From Allobosea sp. TND4EK4 (GTDB taxonomy: Bacteria; Pseudomonadota; Alphaproteobacteria; Rhizobiales; Beijerinckiaceae), in NCBI RefSeq assembly GCF_900156025.1, contig NZ_FTMO01000001.1, positions 186,001-250,000 of the forward strand: DNA of 64,000 bases, given 5' to 3'. Below are positions 34,461 through 43,619 of this stretch, in pieces. Position 1 is the first letter of the stretch. The number at the start of each line of letters is the position of its first letter. The position numbers and the translations under genes are program-made. The notes beneath the pieces are model-generated. The model did no database searches, was not told the DNA's origin, and was given only the letters and a program-made list of their open reading frames with translations.

Positions 34461-35285
34461 TCACGGCCGCACCTGCAGCGGCCGGGACAAGAGCTGCGCA
34501 CGCAGATCGAGCGTGGCGATGCTGCGTTCGATCGGTGACGGGTCCGCACTTTGGTCGCCGAGGAAGGGCCGGTCCATCACGAACAGGAGACCGATCAGGA
34601 GACCGATGGCCCCGGAATACCCGGCCAGTGGCAGGATCACGGCCCAGCGCGGCGCGATCATCGCCGCCTCGGCCGTCATCAGGAGCAGAAGCAGGATCAC
34701 GGCGAGCCAGAAGGTGTCTGGCAGACCGCCCGCCGCCGACGCCTCGATCTGCGACTGGACATCGCCCACGGCTTCGAGGTCGGCCGAAATCAGTTCGAGC
34801 GGACTGCGCTCTGCCGCCGGGACTTGCGTCAGGGTTTTCGCGAGCGCATCGACGCGGCCCGACAGCGTGCTCAAAGCCGTGCCGACCTCGGGGCTCGGCC
34901 TTTGGGCGCGCATCGCCGGCCAGCCACGATCGACCAGGATGCGGGCGTAATCACGGACCGCCGCGCGGGCGTGGACGGCCTCGGCGGAGTCGATGCGGCC
35001 CAGCGCGCGGTCGAGCTGCAGCAGGTTCATCGCTTGGCTCTCCACCAGCCGGCGTGCCTCATGCAGCCGGTTGACCGATTGCAGCAGCAGGAAGGCGGTG
35101 AAGATGCCGGTGAGGGGGCCGATCAGCTTGAACGCATCGAGCGCGGCCGAAGACCACTCCGGGTTCGGCTTCAGCCGAAACACGCGATGCGCGACCCAAG
35201 GCGCGGCCACGCAGATCCCGACTGCCAGCATCACCGCCAGGCTGATCAGCACGGTCGAGGGGATCTGATAGAGCCATCCGGCCAT
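34461..35285 (-). CDS. DUF4239 (bestrophin-like) membrane protein
   Basis: A 274-residue protein with two N-terminal membrane helices (IPSTVLISLAVMLAVGICVA and LIGPLTGIFTAFLLLQ), a soluble helical middle (about residues 70-190) and two C-terminal helices (TFWLAVILLLLLMTAEAAMI and YSGAIGLLIGLLFVMDRPF). The two-plus-two layout and the VESQAMNLLQLDRA segment fit DUF4239, a family weakly related to bestrophin channels with no proven function. The start is uncertain: ATG 35285 or GTG 35297, neither with a well-spaced ribosome site; the long open frame upstream is not protein-like. Confidence 0.72.
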   Translation of the reverse strand: MAGWLYQIPSTVLISLAVMLAVGICVAAPWVAHRVFRLKPNPEWSSAALDAFKLIGPLTGIFTAFLLLQSVNRLHEARRLVESQAMNLLQLDRALGRIDSAEAVHARAAVRDYARILVDRGWPAMRAQRPSPEVGTALSTLSGRVDALAKTLTQVPAAERSPLELISADLEAVGDVQSQIEASAAGGLPDTFWLAVILLLLLMTAEAAMIAPRWAVILPLAGYSGAIGLLIGLLFVMDRPFLGDQSADPSPIERSIATLDLRAQLLSRPLQVRP

Positions 35286-35388
35286 CGCTTCGCTCACGTA
35301 CCTGCTGCAAGGCTGCGGGGCGGAGCTATACCCGCCGCGCGCCTGAGGGCAATCGCCGCTTGCGGCGATCGTGGCATGTCGGCAAAGG

Positions 35389-36141
<753 letters not shown>

Positions 36142-36188
36142 GGCGGCTCCTCAGGCTGGAGGCGAAGAACAGCACGGAGCCGGACAAA

Positions 36189-36217
36189 CGAAAAGGGCGG
36201 CTCTTGCGAGCCGCCCT
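36189..36217 (-). terminator. Rho-independent terminator after rpsI
   Basis: 10-bp stem AGGGCGGCTC / GAGCCGCCCT (36194-36217) with loop TTGC and a minus-strand TTTTCGTTT tail, 25 bp past the rpsI stop. Confidence 0.88.
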
Positions 36218-36242
36218 CCCCATATCGGAATGACCGGAACGA

Positions 36243-36722
36243 TCAGCGCTTCGAGAACTGGAAGCTGCGGCGGGCCTTGGCCTTGCCGAACTTCTTGCGC
36301 TCGACGACGCGCGAGTCGCGGGTCAGGAAGCCTTCCTTCTTGAGCGGGCCGCGAAGCTCCGGCTCGTAGAAGGTCAGTGCCTTGGAGATGCCGTGGCGCA
36401 CCGCGCCAGCCTGGCCGGAGAGACCGCCGCCCTTGACCGAGACGACGACGTCATACTGCGTGACGCGATCGACCAGCTGGAGCGGCTGCTTGAGGACAAG
36501 ACGCAGCACAGGGCGGGCGAAATAGACCTCCTGGTCGCGGCCATTGACCGTGACCTTGCCGGAGCCGGGCTTGATCCAGACGCGGGCGATGGCGTTCTTG
36601 CGCTTGCCAGTGGCATAGGCGCGGCCCTGCGCATCGACCTTCTTGACATGCACGGGAGCGGCGGGCTGCTCCGGCTTGGCGACATCGCCGAGCTGGGAGA
36701 GAGACTGAAGAACCTCGGCCAT
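36243..36722 (-). CDS. rpsI: 30S ribosomal protein uS9
   Basis: A 159-residue S9. The core starts [20 protein letters not shown] (about residues 36-55), followed by VTVNGR, the [19 protein letters not shown] block and the basic C terminus ending [11 protein letters not shown] that reaches the P site. The first about 30 residues are an alphaproteobacterial extension. It follows rplM with a 2-nt gap, in the universal L13-S9 order, and a terminator ends the operon. Confidence 0.98.
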   Translation of the reverse strand: MAEVLQSLSQLGDVAKPEQPAAPVHVKKVDAQGRAYATGKRKNAIARVWIKPGSGKVTVNGRDQEVYFARPVLRLVLKQPLQLVDRVTQYDVVVSVKGGGLSGQAGAVRHGISKALTFYEPELRGPLKKEGFLTRDSRVVERKKFGKAKARRSFQFSKR

Positions 36723-36724
36723 GG

Positions 36725-37186
36725 TCAGACCCTCTTGTTCTTGCTGTTGAGCGCGGCGACGTCGAGCGCCTCCGGCGACTGGGCGGCATGCGGATGCTCG
36801 CCGCCCTTGTAGACGCGCAGATTGCCGAGGATCTGGCGGAAGAGCGGGCCACGCGGCAGCATGCGCTCCACGGCCTTCTCGACGATACGCTCAGGGAAGC
36901 GGCCTTCCAGGATGAACTTGGCCGAACGCTCCTTGATGCCACCCGGGAAGCCCGTGTGGTGATAGTAGTTCTTCTGCTCGCGCTTGCGGCCGGTGAAGGA
37001 AACCTTCTCGGCGTTGATCACGATGACATTGTCGCCGCAGTCGACATGGGGGGTGTAGGCGGCCTTGTGCTTGCCGCGCAGACGCATCGCCACCACGGAG
37101 GCGAGACGGCCGACGACGAGCCCGGAGGCGTCGATCACAACCCACTTCTTTTCGACATCGGCGGGCTTGAGCGAGACGGTCTTCAT
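36725..37186 (-). CDS. rplM: 50S ribosomal protein uL13
   Basis: A 153-residue L13: [18 protein letters not shown] (about residues 13-30), [33 protein letters not shown] (about 84-96), [19 protein letters not shown] and [14 protein letters not shown]. First gene of the rplM-rpsI operon. Its promoter (37255-37283) and a leader hairpin (37225-37243) are visible upstream. Confidence 0.98.
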   Translation of the reverse strand: MKTVSLKPADVEKKWVVIDASGLVVGRLASVVAMRLRGKHKAAYTPHVDCGDNVIVINAEKVSFTGRKREQKNYYHHTGFPGGIKERSAKFILEGRFPERIVEKAVERMLPRGPLFRQILGNLRVYKGGEHPHAAQSPEALDVAALNSKNKRV

Positions 37187-37224
37187 CGCGGCACCCTTCG
37201 GTTGGAAGTCTAGAAAAAGGACAA

Positions 37225-37243
37225 GCCGCCGGAGGCCGGCGGC
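37225..37243 (-). promoter_or_regulatory. Stable hairpin in the rplM-rpsI mRNA leader
   Basis: Perfect 8-bp stem GCCGCCGG / CCGGCGGC with a 3-nt loop, a few bases after the predicted transcription start and about 40 nt before the rplM ATG. In other bacteria L13 binds its own mRNA leader; this is a candidate site for such feedback here. Confidence 0.4.
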
Positions 37244-37254
37244 GGTGTGGCGTC

Positions 37255-37283
37255 GGGATAGAAGGGGGAAGGCCGGCTGTCAA
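37255..37283 (-). promoter_or_regulatory. Sigma70 promoter of rplM-rpsI
   Basis: On the minus strand a consensus -35 TTGACA (37278-37283), a 17-nt spacer and TATCCC (37255-37260), about 70 bp upstream of rplM. Confidence 0.8.
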
Positions 37284-37321
37284 GCGTTCCATTTCGCGCG
37301 GCAGCGCAGAAAACGTCTATT

Positions 37322-37358
37322 TTTCAATCGACTGATTGAAACGGTATCATAATACCGT
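37322..37358. promoter_or_regulatory. Two adjacent palindromes upstream of the rplM promoter
   Basis: TTTCAATC-GACT-GATTGAAA (37322-37341) directly abuts ACGGTAT-CATA-ATACCGT (37341-37358); both have perfect arms and 4-bp centres, as operators of dimeric repressors do. They lie 38 bp upstream of the rplM -35 and 39 bp beyond the thioesterase stop. No T tract follows on the minus strand, so a terminator is unlikely. Confidence 0.5.
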
Positions 37359-37396
37359 ATTTGCCGGGAAGCCGCCGCGCAGGCGGAGTGAAGGGC

Positions 37397-37837
37397 TCAG
37401 CGATCCGCCGGGATCGAGTAGGTGCCCGTCGCGTGACAGACCATCTCCGGATCGCCCTGCGAATAGAGGCTGACCTCGCCGACAGCGAGGCGCTTGCCGA
37501 GCTTGAGCAGCCTGGCCTGCCCGATCAGGGCCGCCTGCCCGGGCTTGCGCAGGAAGTTGACATTGAGGCTCGTCGTCACGGCGAGCGCGACGGGGCCGAT
37601 CTGACCGAGAATCGCCGCATAGAGCGCGAGATCAGCCAGCGCCATCATGGTCGGGCCGGAGATGGTGCCGCCCGGGCGCAGATGGCGCTCATGATAGTCA
37701 CAGCGCATCCTCGCCGTCATCGGGCCGACCTCCTCGACGAAATAGGTCCGCCCGCCATGGTGAAGCTGGGGAAAGACCTCGTCGAGGAAGGCCTCGATCT
37801 GCGCGGCGCTCATGCGGATCGGCTGGGCGGTCGTCAT
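37397..37837 (-). CDS. PaaI-like hotdog-fold thioesterase
   Basis: A 146-residue single-hotdog protein. The conserved stretch HLRPGGTISGPTMMALADLALYAAIL (about residues 52-77) carries the HLRPGG...D helix of the 4HBT/PaaI group, followed by VALAVTTSLNVNFLRKP. It hydrolyses acyl- or aryl-CoA thioesters; substrate unknown. It is divergent from an enoyl-CoA hydratase gene (89-bp gap), which hints at a CoA-ester context. Confidence 0.87.
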   Translation of the reverse strand: MTTAQPIRMSAAQIEAFLDEVFPQLHHGGRTYFVEEVGPMTARMRCDYHERHLRPGGTISGPTMMALADLALYAAILGQIGPVALAVTTSLNVNFLRKPGQAALIGQARLLKLGKRLAVGEVSLYSQGDPEMVCHATGTYSIPADR

Positions 37838-37926
37838 GCGGAAACCGAAGGCTTGTGAAGAGTTGCTCCTCTTGCAGCATGGCGGCTGCAGCCCGACAAT
37901 ATGCCAAAATGCCGAAAGGGAGATCG

Positions 37927-38736
37927 ATGAACGCCCATCAGACGCCGGATTCAGCGCCGCTCATGCGCAGCGACCACAACGGCATCGCGACCCTGACGCT
38001 GAATCGTCCGCAGGTGCGCAACCCGCTGAGCGAGGCGACGCTGATGGCGCTCAGCGAGACCTTCTCGGCGGTCGCGGAAGACCACTCAGTGAAGGCCGTC
38101 GTGCTGGCGTCCTCGGGTCCGGTGTTCAGTGCCGGGCACGACCTCAAGGAAATGACGGCGCATCGTGGCGACGAGGACCGCGGCCGGGCCTATTTCAAGG
38201 CGATTCTCGGCCTGTGCTCCGCCGTGATGCAGCAGATCACCGCCCTGCCCCAGCCGGTGATCGCGGCGGTGGAAGGCACGGCGACGGCTGCCGGCTGCCA
38301 GCTCGTCGCGAGCTGCGATCTCGCCGTGGCAGGTGACGGCGCCAAGTTCTGCACGCCGGGGGTCCATATCGGCCTGTTCTGTTCGACGCCGATGGTGGCG
38401 CTCTCGCGCAACCTCTCGGCCAAGCACGCCATGGAGATGCTCCTGCTCGGCGAGATGGTGCCGGCGGAGGAGGCGGCGCGGATGGGCCTCGTCAACCGCG
38501 TCGTGCCGGCTGGCGGCGCCCTGGCCGAAGCCCAGCGGCTGGCAGGGGTGATCGCCTCGAAGTCGCCCGCGACCGTCAAGGTGGGCAAGCGCGCCTTCTA
38601 CGAGCAGCGCGAAATGGGCCTCCAGCAGGCCTATGACCACGCCTCGGCGGTGATGGTGGACAACATGCTGGCGCGCGACGCCGAGGAAGGCATCGGCGCC
38701 TTCATGGAAAAGCGGGCGCCGGTGTGGGAGGCATAA
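37927..38736 (+). CDS. Enoyl-CoA hydratase (ECHDC3-like)
   Basis: A 269-residue crotonase. Oxyanion-hole segments are SGPVFSAGHDLKEMT (about residues 63-77) and EGTATAAGCQLVASCDLA (about 117-134). KFCTPGVHIGLFCSTPMVAL is typical of the ECHDC3-like branch, whose members are often poorly active as hydratases. ATG 37927 is preceded by GGGAGA. The frame before it is short and unlike the family. It is divergent from the PaaI-like thioesterase. Confidence 0.9.
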   Translation: MNAHQTPDSAPLMRSDHNGIATLTLNRPQVRNPLSEATLMALSETFSAVAEDHSVKAVVLASSGPVFSAGHDLKEMTAHRGDEDRGRAYFKAILGLCSAVMQQITALPQPVIAAVEGTATAAGCQLVASCDLAVAGDGAKFCTPGVHIGLFCSTPMVALSRNLSAKHAMEMLLLGEMVPAEEAARMGLVNRVVPAGGALAEAQRLAGVIASKSPATVKVGKRAFYEQREMGLQQAYDHASAVMVDNMLARDAEEGIGAFMEKRAPVWEA

Positions 38737-38754
38737 GGCGGCCCACAACCTTCT

Positions 38755-38862
38755 CGTCATCCCGGGCGACCACCGGGAGACCCGGAATCCATGCCTGAAC
38801 TTTGATCGGTAAGGCTCAGGCATGGATCCCGGATCTCCGCTTCGCTACGTCCGGGATGACGG
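38755..38862. repeat. Dispersed palindromic repeat (copy 8, most complete)
   Basis: Opens CGTCATCCCGGGCGACC and closes GTCCGGGATGACGG; internal GAATCCATGCCTGA and TCAGGCATGGATCC are complementary. The best-preserved long palindrome of the family, between two plus-strand genes. Confidence 0.8.
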
Positions 38863-38919
38863 CGCGTTTCCATCCCCTCTATAGCCCTCGCCCTTCCCAT
38901 CTCCGCAAAGCTCAACCTG

Positions 38920-39447
38920 ATGTCCCACGACTCTTATCCCGACAGCCTGATCCGAGAGGTCATGACCTCCGTCAAACGGATCGCACTCGTCGGTGCCTCC
39001 GCCAACGAGGCGCGGCCGTCCTGGATCGTGACGAAGTATCTGATCGAGCGCGGCTATGACGTCGTGCCCGTCAATCCTGGGCTGGCCGGGCAGAGCATCC
39101 TCGGCAAGCCCGTCTATGCCACGCTGAAGGACATTCCCGGCCCGATCGACATGGTCGAGATCTTCCGCAACTCGGAGGCGGCCGGCCCGATCACCGACGA
39201 GGCGCTGGCGCTCTCTCCTCTGCCGAAGGTGATCTGGATGCAGCTTTCGGTGCGCAGTGACGAGGCCGCCGCGCGCGCCGAGGCAAAGGGCGTGACGGTC
39301 ATCATGAACCGCTGCCCCAAGATCGAATATGGCCGGCTCTCCGGCGAGATCGGCTGGCAGGGCATCAATTCGCGCATCCTGTCATCCAAGAAGCCAGTGC
39401 TCGGCAAGGGCTTCCAGAAGCGGACGATCTTCGGACCGGGGGCGTAA
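38920..39447 (+). CDS. CoA-binding protein (YccU-like Rossmann domain)
   Basis: A 175-residue single-domain protein with the CoA-binding fold of succinyl-CoA ligase alpha: KRIALVGASANEARPSWIVT (about residues 19-38), YDVVPVNPGLAGQSILGKPV, PGPIDMVEIFRNSEAAG, KVIWMQLSVRSDEAAARAEA and VIMNRCPKIEYGRL. It binds CoA or a nucleotide in relatives; no reaction is known. It lies 111 bp upstream of the O-acetylhomoserine sulfhydrylase gene on the same strand, though that gene has its own promoter. Confidence 0.88.
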   Translation: MSHDSYPDSLIREVMTSVKRIALVGASANEARPSWIVTKYLIERGYDVVPVNPGLAGQSILGKPVYATLKDIPGPIDMVEIFRNSEAAGPITDEALALSPLPKVIWMQLSVRSDEAAARAEAKGVTVIMNRCPKIEYGRLSGEIGWQGINSRILSSKKPVLGKGFQKRTIFGPGA

Positions 39448-39490
39448 GCCAATCGCCCCCCCGCTGACGAAGAGAGGCTATCCGCCTCAA

Positions 39491-39525
39491 TTGACGCCTC
39501 CCGCGTCGTTCTTTAAAACGAACGA
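39491..39525 (+). promoter_or_regulatory. Promoter of the O-acetylhomoserine sulfhydrylase gene with inverted repeat over the -10
   Basis: TTGACG (39491-39496), 17-nt spacer, TAAAAC (39514-39519). An inverted repeat TCGTTC / GAACGA (39506-39511 and 39520-39525) brackets the -10, placing a likely repressor site over the promoter. No known SAM riboswitch fold was recognised between it and the start codon. Confidence 0.6.
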
Positions 39526-39558
39526 ACCGTCTCGTCAGAAGATTTCAGGGAGAACGCC

Positions 39559-40836
39559 ATGACCGACCGGATGCCCGGCTTCAACACGCTCGCCATCCAT
39601 GCCGGCGCCGCGCCCGACGCGGCCACCGGGGCTCGCGCCACGCCGATCTACCAGACGACGTCCTTCGTCTTCGACGACGTCGATCATGCTGCCTCGCTGT
39701 TCGGGCTGCAGGCCTTCGGCAACATCTACACCCGCATCGGCAACCCGACCAATGCTGTGCTGGAAGAGCGCGTGGCGGCGCTGGAGGGCGGCACGGCTGC
39801 GCTCGCGGTGGCGTCCGGCCATGCCGCCGAGTTCCTGAGCTTCCACGCCCTGCTCCAGCCGGGGGACGAGTTCGTCGCGGCCAGGAAGCTCTATGGCGGC
39901 TCGATCAACCAGTTCAACCATTCCTACAAGAGCTTCGGCTGGAATGTGATCTGGGCCGATTCCGACGACATCGACGCCTTTGCCGCGGCCGTCACGCCCA
40001 AGACCAAGGCGATCTTCATCGAATCCATCGCCAATCCGGGCGGCGTCGTCACCGACATCGCAGCGATCAGCGCGATCGCCAAGAAGCACAACATCCCGCT
40101 CATCGTCGACAACACGATGGCGAGCCCCTACCTGATCCGGCCTTTCGAGCACGGAGCCGACATCGTCGTGCATTCGGCGACGAAGTTCCTCGGCGGACAC
40201 GGCAACTCGATCGGAGGGCTGATCGTCGATGGCGGCTCGTTCAACTGGGCCGGTGACGAGCGCTACCCGATGCTGTCGAAGCCCCGGCCGGAATACAACG
40301 GTATGGTGCTGGGCGAGACCTTCGGCAATTTCGCCTTCGCCATCGCGACGCGGGTACTCGGCCTGCGCGATCTGGGGCCCGCTCTCTCCCCCTTCAACGC
40401 CTTCATGCTGCTGACCGGCATCGAGACGCTGCCCCTGCGGATGCAGCGGCACTGCGAAAACGCGCTGAAGGTGGCGCAGCATCTGGCGCAGCATCCGGCC
40501 GTCGAGTGGGTCAGCTACCCCGGCCTGCCGGGCGACAAGTATCACGAGCTCGCCAAGCGCTATTCGCCGAAGGGCGCGGGCGCGGTCTTCACTTTCGGGC
40601 TCAAGGGCGGCTACGAGGCCGGCGTCAAGCTCGTCTCGGAGCTGAAGCTGTTCTCGCATCTCGCCAATATCGGGGATACGCGCTCGCTGGTCATCCACCC
40701 GGCTTCGACCACCCACCGCCAGCTCACCGACGAGCAGAAGGCGGCCTCAGGCGCCGGCCCGCAGGTGGTGCGGCTCTCGATCGGGCTCGAGGATGTCGAG
40801 GACCTGATCGCCGACCTGGATCAGGCTCTGGCCTAG
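39559..40836 (+). CDS. metY: O-acetylhomoserine aminocarboxypropyltransferase (sulfhydrylase)
   Basis: A 425-residue Cys/Met-metabolism PLP enzyme. Blocks are FNTLAIHAGAAPD at the N terminus, YQTTSFVFDD, YTRIGNPTNAVLEERVAALEG (about residues 57-77), DNTMASPYLIRPFEHGADIV (PLP Asp) and the PLP lysine in HSATKFLGGHGNSIGG (about 205-220). Its length and the FVFDDVDHAASLF segment fit the MetY type. It makes homocysteine (or cysteine) from O-acetylhomoserine (or -serine) and sulfide. AGGGAG lies 7 nt before the ATG. Confidence 0.92.
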   Translation: MTDRMPGFNTLAIHAGAAPDAATGARATPIYQTTSFVFDDVDHAASLFGLQAFGNIYTRIGNPTNAVLEERVAALEGGTAALAVASGHAAEFLSFHALLQPGDEFVAARKLYGGSINQFNHSYKSFGWNVIWADSDDIDAFAAAVTPKTKAIFIESIANPGGVVTDIAAISAIAKKHNIPLIVDNTMASPYLIRPFEHGADIVVHSATKFLGGHGNSIGGLIVDGGSFNWAGDERYPMLSKPRPEYNGMVLGETFGNFAFAIATRVLGLRDLGPALSPFNAFMLLTGIETLPLRMQRHCENALKVAQHLAQHPAVEWVSYPGLPGDKYHELAKRYSPKGAGAVFTFGLKGGYEAGVKLVSELKLFSHLANIGDTRSLVIHPASTTHRQLTDEQKAASGAGPQVVRLSIGLEDVEDLIADLDQALA

Positions 40837-40845
40837 TCGCGGCGT

Positions 40846-40945
40846 TATTCTCGGGCGGCGCACAGCGTCGACCCGAGAATCTCGGGACGAGGCGACGGAA
40901 AGACGTTTTTTCTGCGGGAGATGCTCGGGTCAGGCCCGAGCATGA
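40846..40945. repeat. Dispersed palindromic repeat, CTCGGG subtype (copy 9)
   Basis: Contains ATTCTCGGGCGGCGC, CCCGAGAATCTCGGGACGAG and GATGCTCGGGTCAGG followed by CCCGAGCATGACGG, i.e. nested inverted words. It fills the convergent gap between metY and the heme A synthase gene, where an intrinsic terminator would otherwise be expected. Confidence 0.65.
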
Positions 40946-40952
40946 CGGTTCT

Positions 40953-42041
40953 TCAGGCCCGTGCCGCCTGCTCCGTGCGCGTCGCATTCACCACGGCCAT
41001 CGCCAGCACGGCGAAGCCGAGGGCCTGATGGGCGAGGCCCGCCCAGAGCGGCACGACCAAGAGCAGCGTGACGATGCCGAGCGCCGACTGCGCCAGGACC
41101 AGTCCGGCGATGGCGGTCGCGCGCCTGGCGCTGCCCGAGCCCGGCACTGAGGCGCGCATCCGCCACGCATGCCAGAGCGCCAGTGCGAACAACACATAAG
41201 CGCCGATGCGGTGGTTGAACTGCACCAGCACGATATTGTCGACGAAGTTCTCCCAGAACGGCGTCTGGGCGAAGAGCTGCGAACCGGGCGGGATCAGGCC
41301 GCCATCCAGCAGCGGCCAGGTGTTGAAGGCAAAGCCCGCGCGCGAACCGGCGACGAGCCCGCCGAGCGCGATCTGCAGGAAGACCAGCAGGAGCAGCAGC
41401 CACGCCATGCCCCTGCCCCGCGCAGGCTCGACGCGGCGCAGCGGCGTCAGCGCCGTGGCGAAGGCGATCACGGAGGCGAAGAACAGCCCGGCGAAGGTGA
41501 GATGCAGCGTCAGCTTGACCGGCGCCACCGCGACCATGCCGGGCTGCAGGCCGGAGGCGACCATGATCCAGCCGATAGCACCCTGCAGGCCCAGCAGAAG
41601 CCCCATGCCGAAGAGCAGGACGGTCTGCCGGGCGGGCAGCAGACGCCTGAAGGCCACCACCAGGAAGCCGGCGAGAAAGACGAGCCCGATGAAGCGGCCG
41701 AGCTGGCGGTGACCCCATTCCCACCAATAGATGAACTGGAACTGGCCGAGGCTCATGCCCTCGTTGAGCAGCTGATATTGCGGACTCGCCTTGTATTTGG
41801 CGAACTCCTCGGCCCAGGCCGCGCCGGAGAGCGGCGGCAGGGCGCCGGTGATCGGCTTCCATTCGGTGATCGAGAGACCGGAGCCCGTCAGGCGGGTGGC
41901 GCCGCCGACCACGACCATCAGGAAGACCAGCGCCGCGACGCTCCAGAGCCAGCGGCGGATGCCGGCATGCCGGCCGCCCTGGAGGATGATCGATTTCGGT
42001 CGTTCTGCGGCAATCGTCACGGAAGCGGGGCCTTCGGTCAC
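40953..42041 (-). CDS. ctaA: Heme A synthase (COX15/CtaA)
   Basis: A 362-residue eight-helix membrane protein that oxidises the heme O methyl group to make heme A for cytochrome aa3 oxidase. Heme-ligand histidines lie in WGHRQLGRF (about residue 110), KLTLHLTFAG (about 180), FNHRIGAY (about 282) and AHQALGF (about 342). VGGATRLTGSGLSITEWKPI is the family signature of the first loop. No cysteine pair is present in the periplasmic loops, as in the alphaproteobacterial/mitochondrial class. The start is GTG (42041); an ATG just upstream runs into a stop. Confidence 0.95.
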   Translation of the reverse strand: MTEGPASVTIAAERPKSIILQGGRHAGIRRWLWSVAALVFLMVVVGGATRLTGSGLSITEWKPITGALPPLSGAAWAEEFAKYKASPQYQLLNEGMSLGQFQFIYWWEWGHRQLGRFIGLVFLAGFLVVAFRRLLPARQTVLLFGMGLLLGLQGAIGWIMVASGLQPGMVAVAPVKLTLHLTFAGLFFASVIAFATALTPLRRVEPARGRGMAWLLLLLVFLQIALGGLVAGSRAGFAFNTWPLLDGGLIPPGSQLFAQTPFWENFVDNIVLVQFNHRIGAYVLFALALWHAWRMRASVPGSGSARRATAIAGLVLAQSALGIVTLLLVVPLWAGLAHQALGFAVLAMAVVNATRTEQAARA

Positions 42042-42193
42042 AGCATGGGCGCTTCACAAGCGCCTCGGCAGGTGACAGATAGTCCCCGCCCGCGGGCCTA
42101 TACAACGCCCGCAATGCCGCAGCCTAGATCGTCGCGCGTCCGAACTGACGCGGGCACGATGATCCGGGCGATCGTTGGAGCATCGATTCCACC

Positions 42194-42403
42194 ATGAACC
42201 AACGCAGTCGCAAGCTGATCGGGACCGTGCTGATCCTCGTCTTCGTCTGCGTCTATGCGCTGGTCGCGATGGCGCTGGCCCAGGGCCGGATCACCGAGGC
42301 GCCGAAGCTGGTTCAGACGGTCGCCTATGTCGTGCTGGGCCTCGCCTGGGTGCTGCCGCTGCTGCCTCTGATCAGGTGGATGGAGCGCAAGGACGAGGTC
42401 TGA
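42194..42403 (+). CDS. DUF2842 domain-containing small membrane protein
   Basis: A 69-residue protein with two hydrophobic helices, LIGTVLILVFVCVYALVAMA (about 9-28) and VAYVVLGLAWVLPLLPLI (about 43-60), then a basic end IRWMERKDEV. Size, the RSRKLIGT start and the LAWVLPL helix match DUF2842, common in alphaproteobacteria and often beside ctaA. Function unknown. It is divergent from ctaA (152-bp gap). Confidence 0.82.
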   Translation: MNQRSRKLIGTVLILVFVCVYALVAMALAQGRITEAPKLVQTVAYVVLGLAWVLPLLPLIRWMERKDEV

Positions 42404-42435
42404 GGCGCGGCGGGGCGCGAGACGTCGCGCTCGCC

Positions 42436-43488
42436 TCACGCGACGTCCAGCCGATTTCCCCTGTTCCTCAGCCAGAACGGCAATCCCGACAGCAGCGCCC
42501 GCAGCGCGACCTCGTTCTGGTGAAGGCCGTTGAGCGAGACGCGCGGCAGGGCCTGAAGGTGGCCGGCATGCTCCGGCCAGAGATGGCCCGGGCGCGTGGT
42601 CACGGCGCTGGCAAACCCCGCTTCCCGCGCAAGGCCGAATTCCCGCTGACCGGCGGAGGTGGGATCGCCGACCGGATAGGCGAAATGGCGGATCGGCATG
42701 CCCAGCTCCGCTTCGAGCCGGGCCTTGCTTTCGACGATCTCGCGGCGGGCGATTTCGCCATCGTGCTTGGCCAGCATCGGATGCGTCATGGTGTGAGCGC
42801 CGATGGTGACGCCAGGCGCGCCAGCCAGCGCGCGCAGCGTCTCCCAAGGCAGACATTCGCGCTCGACCAGCGCGGCGGCATCGACGCCGGCCTGCCGGGC
42901 CAGATCGGAAATCGCCGCGAGCAGAGTCGCTTCCGGCCCTTTGCGCAGACGCCAGTAGAGCCTGCCGAAGGCCCTCGCCTTCTCCGCATCCGTCCGGCTC
43001 ACCATCCGAAACGGCCCATCCGGAAGACTCAGTTCGATCTCCGGCAGGGCACGGATCGCCTCCTCCAGTTCCAGCCACCAGAGCCGGGCGGTGCGATCCG
43101 CGAAGCCGGGCGTGACGAACAGGGTCCAGGGCACGCCATGCTTCGCCAGCACCGGCCAGGCATGCTCGACATTGTCGCGATAGCCGTCGTCGAAGGTCAG
43201 CGCGACGAAGAAGCGGCCCATTTTCGGCCGGCGCAGGCGCCCGATCGCCTCGTCGATCGAGACAAGATCGTAGCCCTCGGCGCGGATCAGGCGCAACGCT
43301 GCGTCGAGGAAATCCGGCGTGACCTCGAGCAGCGCATTCGGGGCGAAGCCGGACGGCGCCGCCGGGCGGACATGATGCAGCGTCAGGATCACGCCCGCGC
43401 CCTGCGCAAAGCCCCTGCTCCAGCGGTCGGCGCCGGTCGCCGCCGTCAGGCGGAAGGCAGCAGCAATGGCCTTGTGACGCGCATTCAT
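42436..43488 (-). CDS. Polysaccharide deacetylase family protein (NodB-like)
   Basis: A 350-residue carbohydrate esterase 4-type protein. Motif 1 is VALTFDDGYRDN (metal Asp pair, about residues 97-108), motif 2 GAHTMTHPMLAKH with the two metal histidines (about 227-239), and later HFAYPVGDP. It removes acetyl groups from a polysaccharide. No obvious signal peptide, so it may act on cytosolic intermediates or be exported otherwise. It lies at the left edge of the exopolysaccharide region, divergent from the CelD-like acetyltransferase gene. ATG 43488 (MNARHKAIAAAFRLT) gives family length. Confidence 0.88.
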   Translation of the reverse strand: MNARHKAIAAAFRLTAATGADRWSRGFAQGAGVILTLHHVRPAAPSGFAPNALLEVTPDFLDAALRLIRAEGYDLVSIDEAIGRLRRPKMGRFFVALTFDDGYRDNVEHAWPVLAKHGVPWTLFVTPGFADRTARLWWLELEEAIRALPEIELSLPDGPFRMVSRTDAEKARAFGRLYWRLRKGPEATLLAAISDLARQAGVDAAALVERECLPWETLRALAGAPGVTIGAHTMTHPMLAKHDGEIARREIVESKARLEAELGMPIRHFAYPVGDPTSAGQREFGLAREAGFASAVTTRPGHLWPEHAGHLQALPRVSLNGLHQNEVALRALLSGLPFWLRNRGNRLDVA

Positions 43489-43619
43489 CGGATCGTCCGT
43501 GAAACCAGCCGCTAACGCTGTCGAAGGATCGCGCCGCGGGTTTCGCGGATCATGGCGGGTCCGTTCACAATGCCGGGTTAAGGAGCGGCATTGCATCCGC
43601 GCAGGAGGCGCACGGAGAC

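Noticed and set aside
39448-39558. SAM-II riboswitch before the O-acetylhomoserine sulfhydrylase gene
   Set aside because: The expected pseudoknot core words were not found by eye; a promoter with an inverted repeat explains the region better.
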